From assembly GCF_019649055.1 (NCBI RefSeq), contig NW_026570621.1:1-17583 (forward strand): a stretch of 17,583 nt of DNA, in the 5' to 3' direction. The notes under the pieces were generated by a model. The model saw only the letters and a list, made by a program, of their open reading frames with translations, was not told where the DNA came from and did no database searches. Each line of letters opens with the position of its first letter. Positions within the stretch are counted from its first letter, which is position 1. Both the position numbers and the translations under genes were made by a program. Of this stretch, positions 7,150 to 17,583 are shown one piece after another. This DNA comes from Paramacrobiotus metropolitanus. Taxonomy: Eukaryota > Tardigrada > Eutardigrada > Parachela > Macrobiotidae.

Positions 7150-7256
7150 GTGAACATTTTCGCCCGTCAAAAATGCTCACAAGCATTTTCGCCCGTCAAA
7201 TATGCTCACACCGTGAACCGTGAACATGTTAACATTCTTGCCGGCTACACATGTTC
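7150..7256 (+). repeat. Dispersed foldback module, cluster of three copies
   Basis: GTGAACAT (7150-7157) with ATGCTCAC (7173-7180) encloses TTTCGCCCGTC. A second unit with AGCAT (7182-7186) and ATGCT (7202-7206) repeats the same loop TTTTCGCCCGTCAAA. A third starts near 7218 (CCGTGAACATG) and ends with ATGTTCGC at 7251-7258, with CTTGCCGGC in its loop. The first two units are close relatives and probably arose by tandem duplication. Confidence 0.6.
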
Positions 7257-7258
7257 GC

Positions 7259-7505
7259 TAAAAATCTAAAAAACTTCTCCAAAAATTTCTAAGTCGTTTT
7301 CGGGTTAAAGTGAGCCTATTTGCTGGCGTGTATGCATAAGTTCGCTTTGCAATAAGATTCTCAGGTGTAGGATTGGGAATACGGTTGAAATCCGTTGCTT
7401 TACTGCCATGCCAGTACTGAAAAGAACGCTTATTTAATCTGCAGAATACAGATGATGTTTGCTGCTGTTTTCTAGGCGCGAGGACGAGACGCACTCGCAC
7501 TGATA
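7259..7505. other. Spacer up to the satellite boundary
   Basis: An 80-codon open frame lies on the minus strand (7258-7500); I recognise no domain in it and do not call it a gene. The sequence has no similarity to the satellite unit up to about 7505, so the array edge is abrupt. Confidence 0.35.
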
Positions 7506-10500
7506 ATATTAGCGCAATTAAGTTTTTGGCTATCTCCTTGGGAGCAACATGAAAGTTTGCTGCAATTTTGTGTTGCTCTAGGTGGCTTCGAATAGGTCAC
7601 ACTATTGGCGACGCGGTAACACAAACCGATAGCGGCCCAAGACAATTTTTTTTGCAACCACAAGTATGGATGCGACTAAAAATTTTGGCTATCTCCTCTT
7701 GTTCAATGCGAATGTCTGGTGCATTTTTGTGTTGCTCTAGGTGGATGCAATCAGGACATAATATTGGCGATCTCACGATACACACCGCTAACGTCATAGA
7801 ACAATTTTTTTAGCAATCACTTATATTAGCGAAATTAAGTTTTTGGCTATCTCCTCGTGAGGAACGTGAAAGTTTGCTGCAATTTTGTGCTGCTCTAGGT
7901 GGCTTTGAGTGAGTCACAATAATGGCGACGTCGTAACAAAGACCGATAGCGGCCCAAGAAAATTTTTTTTGCAACCACAAGTATGGATGCGACTAAAAAT
8001 TTTGGCTATCTCCTCTCGTTCGATCCGAATGTCTGCTGCATGTTTGTGTTGCTCTAGGTGGATGCAATCAGGACATAATATTGGCGATCTCACGATACAC
8101 AACGCTAACGTAATAGAACAATTTTTTTAGCAATCACTTATATTAGCGAAATTAAGTTTTTGGCTATCTCCTTGGGATCAACATGAAAGTTTGCTGCAAT
8201 TTTATGTTGTTCTAGGTGGCTTCGAATAGGTCACACTATTGGCGACGCGGTAACACAAACCGATAGCGGCCCAAGACAATTTTTTGCAACCACGTATGGA
8301 TGCGACTAAAAATTTTGGCTATCTCCTCATGGTCGATACGAATGTCTGGTGCGTTTTTGTGTTGCTCTAGGCGGATGCAATCAGGACATAATATTGGCGA
8401 TCTCACGATACACACCGCTAACGTCATAGAACAATTTTTAGCAATCACTTATATTAGCGAAATCCAGTTTTTGGCTATCTCCTTGCGGACCAACATGAGA
8501 GTTTGCTGCAGTTTTGTGTTGCTCTAGGTGGTTTCGAATAGGTCACACTATTGGCGACGTCGGCAACACAAACCGATAGCGGCCCAAGACAATTTTTTGC
8601 ATCCACAAGTATGGATGCGACTAAAAATTTTGGCTATCTCCTCATGTCGATACGAATGTCTGGTGCGTTTTTGTGTTGCTCTAGGCGGATGCAATCAGGA
8701 CATAATATTGGCGATCTCACGATACACACCGCTAACGGCATAGAACAATTTTTAGCAATCACTTATATTAGCGCAATTAAGTTTTTGGCTATCTCCTCGT
8801 GAGAACGTGAGAGTTTGCTGCAGTTTTGTGTTGCTCTAGGTGGCTTCAGTGAATCACAATATTGGCGACGTCGCAACACAAACCGATAGCGGCCCAAGAC
8901 AATTTTTTGCATCCACGTATGGATGCGACTAAAAATTTTGGCTATCTCCTCATGTTCGATACGAATGTCTGGTGCGTTTTGTGTTGCTCTAGGCGGATGC
9001 AATCAGGACATAATATTGGCAATCTCACGATTCACACCGCTAACTGCTTAGAAAAATTTTTTTTAGCAATCACTTATATTAGCGCAATCCAGTTTTTGGC
9101 TATCTCCTTGTGACCAACATGAGAGTTTGCTGCAGTTTTGTGTTGCTCTAGGTGGCTTTGAATATTTCACACTATTGGCGACGTCATAACACAAACCGAT
9201 AGCGGCACAACACAATTTTTTTGCAACCACAAGTATGGATGCGACTAAAAATTTTGGCTATCTCCTCATGTTCGATGCGAATGTCTGGTGCGTTTTTGTG
9301 TTGCTCTAGGCGGATGCAATCAGGACATAATATTGGCGATCTCACGATACACACCGCTAACGGCATAGAACAATTTTTAGCAATCACTTATATTAGCGCA
9401 ATCCAGTTTTTGGCTATCTCCTCGTGACCAACATGAGAGTTTGCTGCAGTTTTGTGTTGCTCTAGGGTGGCTTCGAATAAATCACACTATTGGCGACGTC
9501 GCAACACAAACCGATAGCGGCCCATGAAAATTTTTTGCATCCACAAGTATGGATGCGACTAAAAATTTCGGCTATCTCCTCTCGTTCGATCCGAATGTCT
9601 GGTGCGTTTTGTGTTGCTCTAGGCGGATGCAATCAGGACATAATATTGGCGATCTCACGATACACAACGCTAACGTCATAGAACAATTTTTTTAGCAATC
9701 ACTTATATTAGCGCAATTAACTTTTTGGCTATCTCCTTGGGATCAACATGAAAGTTTGCTGCAATTTTATGTTGTTCTAGGTGGCTTCGAATAGGTCACA
9801 CTATTGGCGACGCGGTAACACAAACCGATAGCGGCCCAAGACAATTTTTTTGCAACCACAAGTAAGGATGCGACTAAAAATTTTGGCTATCTCCTCTTGT
9901 TCGATGCGAATGTCTGGTGCATTTTTGTGTTGCTCTAGGTGGATGCAATCAGGACATAATATTGGCGATCTCACGATACACACCGCTAACGTCATAGAAC
10001 AATTTTTTAGCAATCACTTATATTAGCGAAATTAAGTTTTTGGCTATCTCCTTGGGATCAACATGAAAGTTTGCTGCAATTTTATGTTGCTCTAGGTGGC
10101 TTCGAATAGGTCACACTATTGGCGACGCGGTAACACAAACCGATAGCGGCCCAAGACAATTTTTTGCAACCACAAGTATGGATGCGACTAAAATTTTGGC
10201 TATCTCCTCTTGGTCGATGCGAATGTCTGGTGCATTTTTGTGTTGCTCTAGGTGGATGCAATCAGGACATAATATTGGCGATCTCACGATACACACCGCT
10301 AACGTCATAGAACAATTTTTTTAGCAATCACTTATATTAGCGAAATTAAGTTTTTGGCTATCTCCTCGTGAGGAACGTGAAAGTTTGCTGCAATTTTGTG
10401 CTGCTCTAGGTGGCTTCGAGTGAGTCACAATAATGGCGACGTCGTAACAAAGACCGATAGCGGCCCAAGACAATTTTTTTTGCAACCACAAGTAAGGATG

Positions 10501-10650
10501 CGACTAAAAATTTTGGCTATCTCCTCATGTTCGATGCGAACGTCTGGTGCAGTTTTGGGTTGCTCTAGGTAGATGCAATCAGGACATAATATTGGCGATC
10601 TCACGATTCACACCGCTAACTGCTTAGAAAAATTTTTTTTAGCAGTCACT
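7506..10650 (+). repeat. Left satellite domain without higher-order alternation
   Basis: All ten A halves here have the TGGCGACG form (ATTGGCG or AATGGCG). Many units keep AATTAAG and GGCCCAAG, and there is no regular alternation. Private variants recur irregularly, for example TGAGTGAGTCACAATAATGG at about 7907 and again about eight units later. Confidence 0.7.
7528..7844 (+). repeat. First complete satellite dimer (half A 7528-7686, half B 7687-7844)
   Basis: This is a representative unit. Both halves begin GGCTATCTCC, 159 bases apart, and the next unit begins 158 bases later. Half A carries GCTTCGAATAGGTCAC and ACCGATAGCGGCCCAAG; half B carries GATGCAATCAGGACATA and GATCTCACGATACACACC. 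Aligned from their starts they agree at very roughly 60 percent of positions by eye, with matching blocks in the same order. Confidence 0.85.
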
Positions 10651-13600
10651 TATATTAACGCAATCCAGTTTTTGGCTATCTCATTGTGACCAACATGAAA
10701 GCTTGCTGCAATTTTGTATTGCTCTAGGTTGCTTCGAATATTTCACACTATTTGCGACGTCGCAACACAAACCAATAGCGGCCAAAGACAATTTGTTTTG
10801 CAACCACAAGTATGGATGCGACTAAAAATTTTGGCTATCTCCTCTCGTTCGATCCGAATGTCTGCTGCATGTTTGTGTTGCTCTAGGTGGATGCAATCAG
10901 GACATAATATTGGCGATCTCACGATACACAACGCTAACGTCATAGAACAATTTTTTTAGCAATCACTTATATTAGCGCAATTAACTTTTTGGCTATCTCC
11001 TTGGGATCAACATGAAAGTTTGCTGCAATTTTATGTTGTTCTAGGTGGCTTCGAATAGGTCACACTATTGGCGACGCGGTAACACAAACCGATAGCGGCC
11101 CAAGACAATTTTTTTTGCAACCACAAGTATGGATGCGACTAAAAATTTTGGCTATCTCCTCATGTTCGATGCGAATGTCTGGTGCATTTTTGTGTTGCTC
11201 TAGGTGGATGCAATCAGGACATAATATTGGCGATCTCACGATTCACACCGCTAACTGCTTAGAAAAATTTTTTTTAGCAGTCACTTATATTAACGCAATC
11301 CAGTTTTTGGCTATCTCATTGTGACCAACATGAAAGCTTGCTGCAATTTTGTATTGCTCTAGGTTGCTTCGAATATTTCACACTATTTGCGACGTCGCAC
11401 AAACTAATAGCGGCCAAAGACAATTTTTTTGCAACCGCAAGTATGGATGCGACTAAAAATTTTGGCTATCTCCTCTTGTTCGATGCGAATGTCTGGTGCG
11501 TTTTTGTGTTGCTCTAGGTGGATGCAATCAGGACATAATATTGGCGATCTCACGATACACACCGCTAACTACGTAGAACAATTTTTTTAGCAATCACTTA
11601 TATTAGCGCAATTAAGTTTTTGGCTATCCTCGTGAACGTGAAAGTTTGCTGCAATTTTGTGTTGCTCTAGGTGGCTTCGAATAAATCACACTATTGGCGA
11701 CGTCGCAACACAAACCGATAGCGGCCAAAGACAATTTTTTTTGCAACCACAAGTATGGAGGCGACTAAATATTTTGGCTATCTCCTCTCGTTCGATGCGA
11801 ACGTCTGGTGCAGTTTTGGGTTGCTCTAGGTAGATGCAATCAGGACATAATATTGGCGATCTCACGATTCACACCGCTAACTACTTAGAACAATTTTTTT
11901 GGCATTCACTTATATTAACGCAATCCAGTTTTGGCTATCTCCTTGTGACCAACATGAGAGTTTGCTGCAATTTTGTGTTGCTCTAGGTGGCTTCGAATAT
12001 TTCACACTATTTGCGACGTCATAACACAAACCAATAGCGGCCAAAGACAATTTTTTTGCAACCACAAGTATGGATGCGACTAAAATTTTGGCTATCTCCT
12101 CTCGTTCAAAGCGAATGTCTGGTGCAGTTTTGTGTTGCAATAGGTGGATGCAATCAGGACATAATATTGGCGATCTCACGATACACACCGCTAACGTCAT
12201 AGAACAATTTTTTAGCAATCATTTATATAAGGCCAATTAAGTTTTTGGCTATCTCCTTGGGAGCAACATGAAAGTTTGCTGCAATTTTGTGTTGCTCTAG
12301 GTGGCTTCGAATAGGTCACACTATTGGCGACGCGGCAACACAAACCGATAGCGGCCCAAGACAATTTTTTTTGCAACCACAAGTATGGATGCGACTAAAA
12401 ATTTTGGCTATCTCCTCTTGTTCGATGCGAATGTCTGGTGCATTTTTGTGTTGCTCTAGGTGGATGCAATCAGGACATAATATTGGCGATCTCACGATTC
12501 ACACAGCTAACTACTTAGAACAATTTTTTTGGCATTCACTTATATTAGCGCAATCCAGTTTTTGGCTATCTCCTTGTGAGCAACATAAAAGTTTGCTGCA
12601 ATTTTGTGTTGCTCTAGGTGGCTTCGAATATTTCACACTATTTGCGACGTCGCAACACAAACCGATAGCGGCCAAAGACAATTTTTTGCAACCACAAGTA
12701 TGGATGCGACTAAAATTTTGGCTATCTCCTCTGTTCGATGCGAATGTCTGGTGCGTTTTTGTGTTGCTCTAGTGGATGCAATCAGGACATAATATTGGCG
12801 ATCTCACGATACACACCGCTAACTCATAGAACAATTTTTTTAGCAATCACTTATATTAGCGCAATCCAGTTTTTGGCTATCTCCTTGTGACCAACATGAG
12901 AGTTTGCTGCAATTTTGTGTTGCTCTAGGTGGCTTCGAATAAATCACACTATTGGCGACGTCGCAACACAAACCGATAGCGGCCAAAGACAATTTTTTTG
13001 CAACCACAAGTATGGATGCGACTAAAATTTTGGCTATCTCCTCTCGTTCGATGCGAATGTCTGGTGCGTTTTGTGTTGCTCTAGGCGGATGCAATCAGGA
13101 CATAATATTGGCGATCTCACGATTCACACCGCTAACTACTTAGAACAATTTTTTTAGCATTCACTTATATTAGCGCAATCCAGTTTTTGGCTATCTCATT
13201 GTGACCAACATGAGAGTTTGCTGCAATTTTGTGTTGCTCTAGGTGGCTTCGAATATTTCACACTATTTGCGACGTCGCAACACGACAAATAGCGGCCAAA
13301 GACAATTTTTTTGCAACCACAAGTATGGATGCGACTAAAATTTTGGCTATCTCCTCTCGTTCGATACGAATGTCTGGTGCGTTTTGTGTTGCTCTAGGCG
13401 GATGCAATCAGGACATAATATTGGCGATCTCACGATACACACCGCTAACGGCATAGAACAATTTTTTAGCAATCACTTATATTAGCGCAATCCAGTTTTT
13501 GGCTATCTCCTTGTGACCAACATGAGAGTTTGTTGCAGTTTTGTGTTGCTCTAGGTGGCTTCGAATAAGTCACACTATTGGCGACGTCGGCAACACAAAC

Positions 13601-16303
13601 CGATAGCGGCCCAAGACAATTTTTTTGCATCCACAAGTATGGATGCGACTAAAAATTTTGGCTATCTCCTCATGTTCGATGCGAATGTCTGGTGCGTTTT
13701 GTGTTGCTCTAGGCGGATGCAATCAGGACATAATATTGGCGATCTCACGATACACACCGCTAACGGCATAGAACAATTTTTTGGCATTCACTTATATTAA
13801 CGCAATCCAGTTTTTGGCTATCTCATTGTGACCAACATGAGAGTTTGCTGCAATTTTGTGTTGCTCTAGGTGGCTTCGAATATTTCACGCTATTTGCGAC
13901 GTCGCAACACAAACCAATAGCGGCCAAAGACAATTTTTTTGCAACCACAAGTATGGATGCGACTAAAAATTTTGGCTATCTCCTCTCGTTCGATGCGAAT
14001 GTCTGGTGCGTTTTTGTGTTGCTCTGGTGGATGCAATCAGGACATAATATTGGCGATCTCACGATACACACCGCTAACGTCATAGAACAATTTTTTAGCA
14101 TTCACTTATATTAGCGCAATCCAGTTTTTGGCTATCTCCTTGTGACCAACATGAGAGTTTGCTGCAATTTTGTGTTGCTCTAGGTGGCTTCGAATAGTCA
14201 CACTATTGGCGACGTCGCAACACAAACCGATAGCGGCCAAAGACAATTTTTTTGCAACCACAAGTATGGAGGCGACTAAATATTTTGGCTATCTCCTCTC
14301 GTTCGATGCGAACGTCTGGTGCAGTTTTGGGTTGCTCTAGGTAGATGCAATCAGGACATAATATTGGCGATCTCACGATTCACACCGCTAACTACTTAGA
14401 ACAATTTTTTTGGCATTCACTTATATTAACGCAATCCAGTTTTTGGCTATCTCATTGTGACCAACATGAAAGTTTGCTGCAATTTTGTGTTGCTCTAGGT
14501 GGCTTCGAATAGGTCACACTATTTGCGACGTCGCAACACAAACCAATAGCGGCCAAAGACAATTTTTTTTGCAACCACAAGTATGGAGGCGACTAAATAT
14601 TTTGGCTATCTCCTCTCGTTCGATGCGAACGTCTGGTGCGTTTTGTGTTGCTCTAGGTGGACGCAATCAGGACATAATATTGGCAATCTCGAGATACACA
14701 CCGCTAACGTCATAGAACAATTTTTTTAGCATTCACTTATATTAGCGCAATCCAGTTTTTGGCTATCTCCTTGTGACCAACATGAAAGTTTGCTGCAATT
14801 TTGTGTTGCTCTAGGTGGCTTCGAATAGGTCACACTATTGGCGACGCGGCAACACAAACCGATAGCGGCCCAAAGCAATTTTTTTGCAACCACAAGTATG
14901 GATGCGACTAAAAATTTTGGCTATCTCCTCTCGTTCGATGCGAATGTCTGGTGCGTTTTGTGTTGCTCTAGGTGGACGCAATCAGGACATAATATTGGCA
15001 ATCTCGAGATACACACCGCTAACGTCATAGAACAATTTTTTGGCATTCACTTATATTAACGCAATCCAGTTTTGGCTATCTCATTGTGACCAACATGAAA
15101 GTTTGCTGCAATTTTGTGTTGCTCTAGGTGGCTTCAATTCACACTATTGGCGACGTCGCAACACAAACCGATAGCGGCCAAAGACAATTTTTTTTTGCAA
15201 CCACAAGCATCGATGCGACTAAAAATTTTGGCTATCTCCTCATGTTCGATGCGAACGTCTGGTGCAGTTTTGGGTTGCTCTAGGTAGATGCAATCAGGAC
15301 ATAATATTGGCGATCTCACGATTCACACCGCTAACTACTTAGAACAATTTTTTTTGGCATTCACTTATATTAACGCAATCCAGTTTTTGGCTATCTCATT
15401 GTGACTAACATGAAAGTTTGCTGCAATTTTGTGTTGCTCTAGGTTGCTTCGAATATTTCACACTATTTGCGACGTCGCAACACAAACCAATAGCGGCCAA
15501 AGACAATTTTTTTTGCAACCACAAGTATGGATGCGACTAAAATTTTGGCTATCTCCTCTCGTTCGAGCGAATGTCTGGTGCGTTTTGTGTTGCTCTAAGT
15601 GGATGCAATCAGGACATAATATTGGCGATCTCACGATACACACCGCTAACTACTTAGAACAATTTTTTTAGCATTCACTTATATTAACGCAATCCAGTTT
15701 TTGGCTATCTCCTTGGGAGCAACATGAAAGTTTGCTGCAATTTTGTGTTGCTCTAGGTGGCTTCGAATAGGTCACACTATTGGCGACGCCGCAACACAAA
15801 CCGATAGTGGCCCAAAGCAATTTTTTTGCAACCACATGTATGGATGCAAATAAAAATTTTGGCTATCTCCTCATGTTCGATGCGAACGTCTGGTGCAGTT
15901 TTGGGTTGCTCTAGGTAGATGCAATCAGGACATAATATTGGCGATCTCACGATTCACACCGCTAACTACTTAGAACAATTTTTTTGGCATTCACTTATAT
16001 TAACGCAATCCAGTTTTTGGCTATCTCATTGTGACCAACATGAAAGTTTGCTGCAATTTTGTGTTGCTCTAGGTTGCTTCGAATATTTCACGCTATTTGC
16101 GACGTCGCAACACAAACCAATAGCGGCCAAAGACAATTTTTTTTGCAACCACAAGTATGGATGCGACTAAAAATTTTGGCTATCTCCTCTCGTTCGATGC
16201 GAATGTCTGGTGCATTTTTGTGTTGCACTAGGTGGATGCAATCAGGACATAATATTGGCGATCTCACGATACACACCGCTAACTACCTAGAACAATTTTT
16301 TTA

Positions 16304-16731
16304 GCATTCACTTATATTAACGCAATCCAGTTTTTGGCTATCTCATTGTGACCAACATGAAAGTTTGCTGCAATTTTGTGTTGCTCTAGGTTGCTTCGAA
16401 TATTTCACGCTATTTGCGACGTCGCAACACAAACCAATAGCGGCCAAAGACAATTTTTTTTGCAACCACAAGTATGGATGCGACTAAAAATTTTGGCTAT
16501 CTCCTCTCGTTCGAAGCGAATGTCTGGTGCATTTTTGTGTTGCACTAAGTGGATGCAATCAGGACATAATATTGGCGATCTCACGATACACACCGCTAAC
16601 TACCTAGAACAATTTTTTTAGCATTCACTTATATTAACGCAATCCAGTTTTTGGCTATCTCATTGTGACCAACATGAAAGTTTGCTGCAATTTTGTGTTG
16701 CTCTAGGTGGCTTCGAATAGGTCACACTATT
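16304..16731 (+). repeat. Duplicated satellite block, copy 1
   Basis: No difference was seen by eye between this segment and 16939-17366, an offset of 635 bases (two units). The identity includes the unusual TCGAAGCG and GCACTAAGTGG variants. It stops at 16731, where TTGGCG replaces TTTGCG. Confidence 0.75.
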
Positions 16732-16938
16732 GGCGACGCGGCAACACAAACCGATAGCGGCCAAAGACAATTTTTTTTTGCAACCACAAGCATCGATGCG
16801 ACTAAAAATTTTGGCAATCTCCTCATGTTCGATGCGAACGTCTGGTGCAGTTTTGGGTTGCAATAGGTGGATGCAATCAGGACATAATATTGGCGATCTC
16901 ACGATACACACCGCTAACTACTTAGAACAATTTTTTTG

Positions 16939-17366
16939 GCATTCACTTATATTAACGCAATCCAGTTTTTGGCTATCTCATTGTGACCAACATGAAAGTT
17001 TGCTGCAATTTTGTGTTGCTCTAGGTTGCTTCGAATATTTCACGCTATTTGCGACGTCGCAACACAAACCAATAGCGGCCAAAGACAATTTTTTTTGCAA
17101 CCACAAGTATGGATGCGACTAAAAATTTTGGCTATCTCCTCTCGTTCGAAGCGAATGTCTGGTGCATTTTTGTGTTGCACTAAGTGGATGCAATCAGGAC
17201 ATAATATTGGCGATCTCACGATACACACCGCTAACTACCTAGAACAATTTTTTTAGCATTCACTTATATTAACGCAATCCAGTTTTTGGCTATCTCATTG
17301 TGACCAACATGAAAGTTTGCTGCAATTTTGTGTTGCTCTAGGTGGCTTCGAATAGGTCACACTATT
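16939..17366 (+). repeat. Duplicated satellite block, copy 2
   Basis: Second copy of 16304-16731. The identity starts at GCATTCA, where the preceding base differs (G here, A in copy 1). Confidence 0.75.
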
Positions 17367-17583
17367 TGCGACGTCGCAACACAAACCAATAGCGGCCAAA
17401 GACAATTTTTTTTGCAACCACAAGTATGGATGCGACTAAAAATTTTGGCTATCTCCTCTCGTTCGATGCGAATGTCTGGTGCATTTTTGTGTTGCACTAA
17501 GTGGATGCAATCAGGACATAATATTGGCGATCTCACGATACACACCGCTAACTACTTAGAACAATTTTTTTTAGCATTCACTT

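Larger units (their letters stand above)
7506..17583 (+). repeat. Satellite DNA array, about 315-bp dimeric unit, 32 visible units
   Basis: The array is a head-to-tail tandem repeat running off the right edge. Using GCGACTAAA as anchor, units occur at 7672, 7989, 8302, 8617, 8925, 9241, 9555, 9870, 10184, 10500, 10818, 11135, 11449, 11761, 12076, 12391, 12706, 13018, 13331, 13645, 13959, 14272, 14589, 14904, 15215, 15533, 15846 (mutated), 16163, 16480, 16798, 17115 and 17432. Spacing is 308-318 with a mean near 315. Each unit holds two diverged halves of about 158 bp, both starting TTTTGGCTATCTC, both containing GTTGCTCTAGGTGG and both followed by a CAATTTTTTT tract. Differences are substitutions, T-run length changes and 1-6-base deletions. 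No coding function is supported. By known analogy, such arrays form pericentromeric, centromeric or subtelomeric heterochromatin; the position here is not shown. Confidence 0.97.
10650..17583 (+). repeat. Right satellite domain with higher-order repeat structure
   Basis: Units 11, 13, 15, 17, 19, 21 and 23 carry the A-half form TATTTGCGACGTC, while units 12, 14, 16, 18, 20 and 22 carry ATTGGCGACG. This is a strict two-unit period of about 628 bp over 13 units. Units 26-28 and 29-31 follow the pattern T-G-T instead (TTTGCG, TTGGCG, TTTGCG), followed by another TTTGCG unit at the edge. Most units here also share GCAATCCAG and GGCCAAAGAC. Confidence 0.75.

Noticed and set aside
7258-7500. 80-codon minus-strand open frame next to the array
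   Set aside because: It is short, has no recognised motif and there is no evidence of splicing or regulation; possible remnant of an unknown repeat but not supportable.
7568-17545. Dozens of 60-160-codon open frames on both strands in the satellite, with recurring protein text
   Set aside because: They recur with the satellite unit in every register, overlap each other on opposite strands, and the unit length is not a multiple of three. The similarity follows the DNA repeat and shows no protein-level constraint.
7506-17583. CRISPR array
   Set aside because: Repeats are contiguous 315-bp units without unique spacers, the DNA is eukaryotic and no cas genes are present.
7506-17583. CENP-B box in the satellite
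   Set aside because: TTCG occurs (for example TTCGATGCGAATG) but the required spacing to A and CGGG is missing.

Overview
This is eukaryotic and probably metazoan (invertebrate) nuclear DNA. It has no bacterial gene layout, no operons and no convincing host protein gene. It holds a decayed tyrosine-recombinase retrotransposon, a Pol III tRNA-like unit, a short inverted-repeat transposon, scattered foldback repeats and about 10 kb of satellite DNA. The species cannot be named from the sequence.

Region 1 (about 1-3880) carries a minus-strand DIRS-order retrotransposon, in the order Gag, reverse transcriptase, RNase H, tyrosine recombinase. No methyltransferase domain is visible between RNase H and recombinase, so it is closer to the Ngaro layout than to classical DIRS1. 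Several frameshifts and an in-frame stop just before the YVDD motif make it a pseudogene, yet almost every diagnostic catalytic residue can still be read. In an active element, Gag would package the RNA, RT/RNase H would copy it, and the recombinase would insert a circular DNA intermediate without leaving a target-site duplication.

Region 2 (about 3880-7505) is AT-richer non-coding DNA. It contains a tRNA-like sequence with A and B boxes and a T5 terminator, enclosed by a long imperfect inverted repeat (3884-4008). It also holds strong palindromes near 4203-4235 and 4523-4577, and a 602-bp TA-flanked inverted-repeat element (4708-5309) with roughly 85-bp arms. A dispersed foldback module of about 30-55 bp recurs near 40-92, 5820-5917, 6051-6139, 6223-6269 and 7150-7256.

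Region 3 (7506-17583, running off the window) is a continuous satellite array of 32 visible units averaging about 315 bp. Each unit is a head-to-tail dimer of two diverged halves of about 158 bp (A and B). The left third lacks longer-range order. From about 10.65 kb, two kinds of A half alternate strictly for 13 units, giving a higher-order repeat of about 628 bp. The distal end then shifts to a pattern resembling a three-unit repeat of about 950 bp, with one 428-bp block duplicated without any difference I could see. The more derived A halves carry a perfect 14-bp CpG-containing palindrome. The many 60-160-codon open frames in the array, on both strands, are by-products of the repeat and are not annotated as genes.
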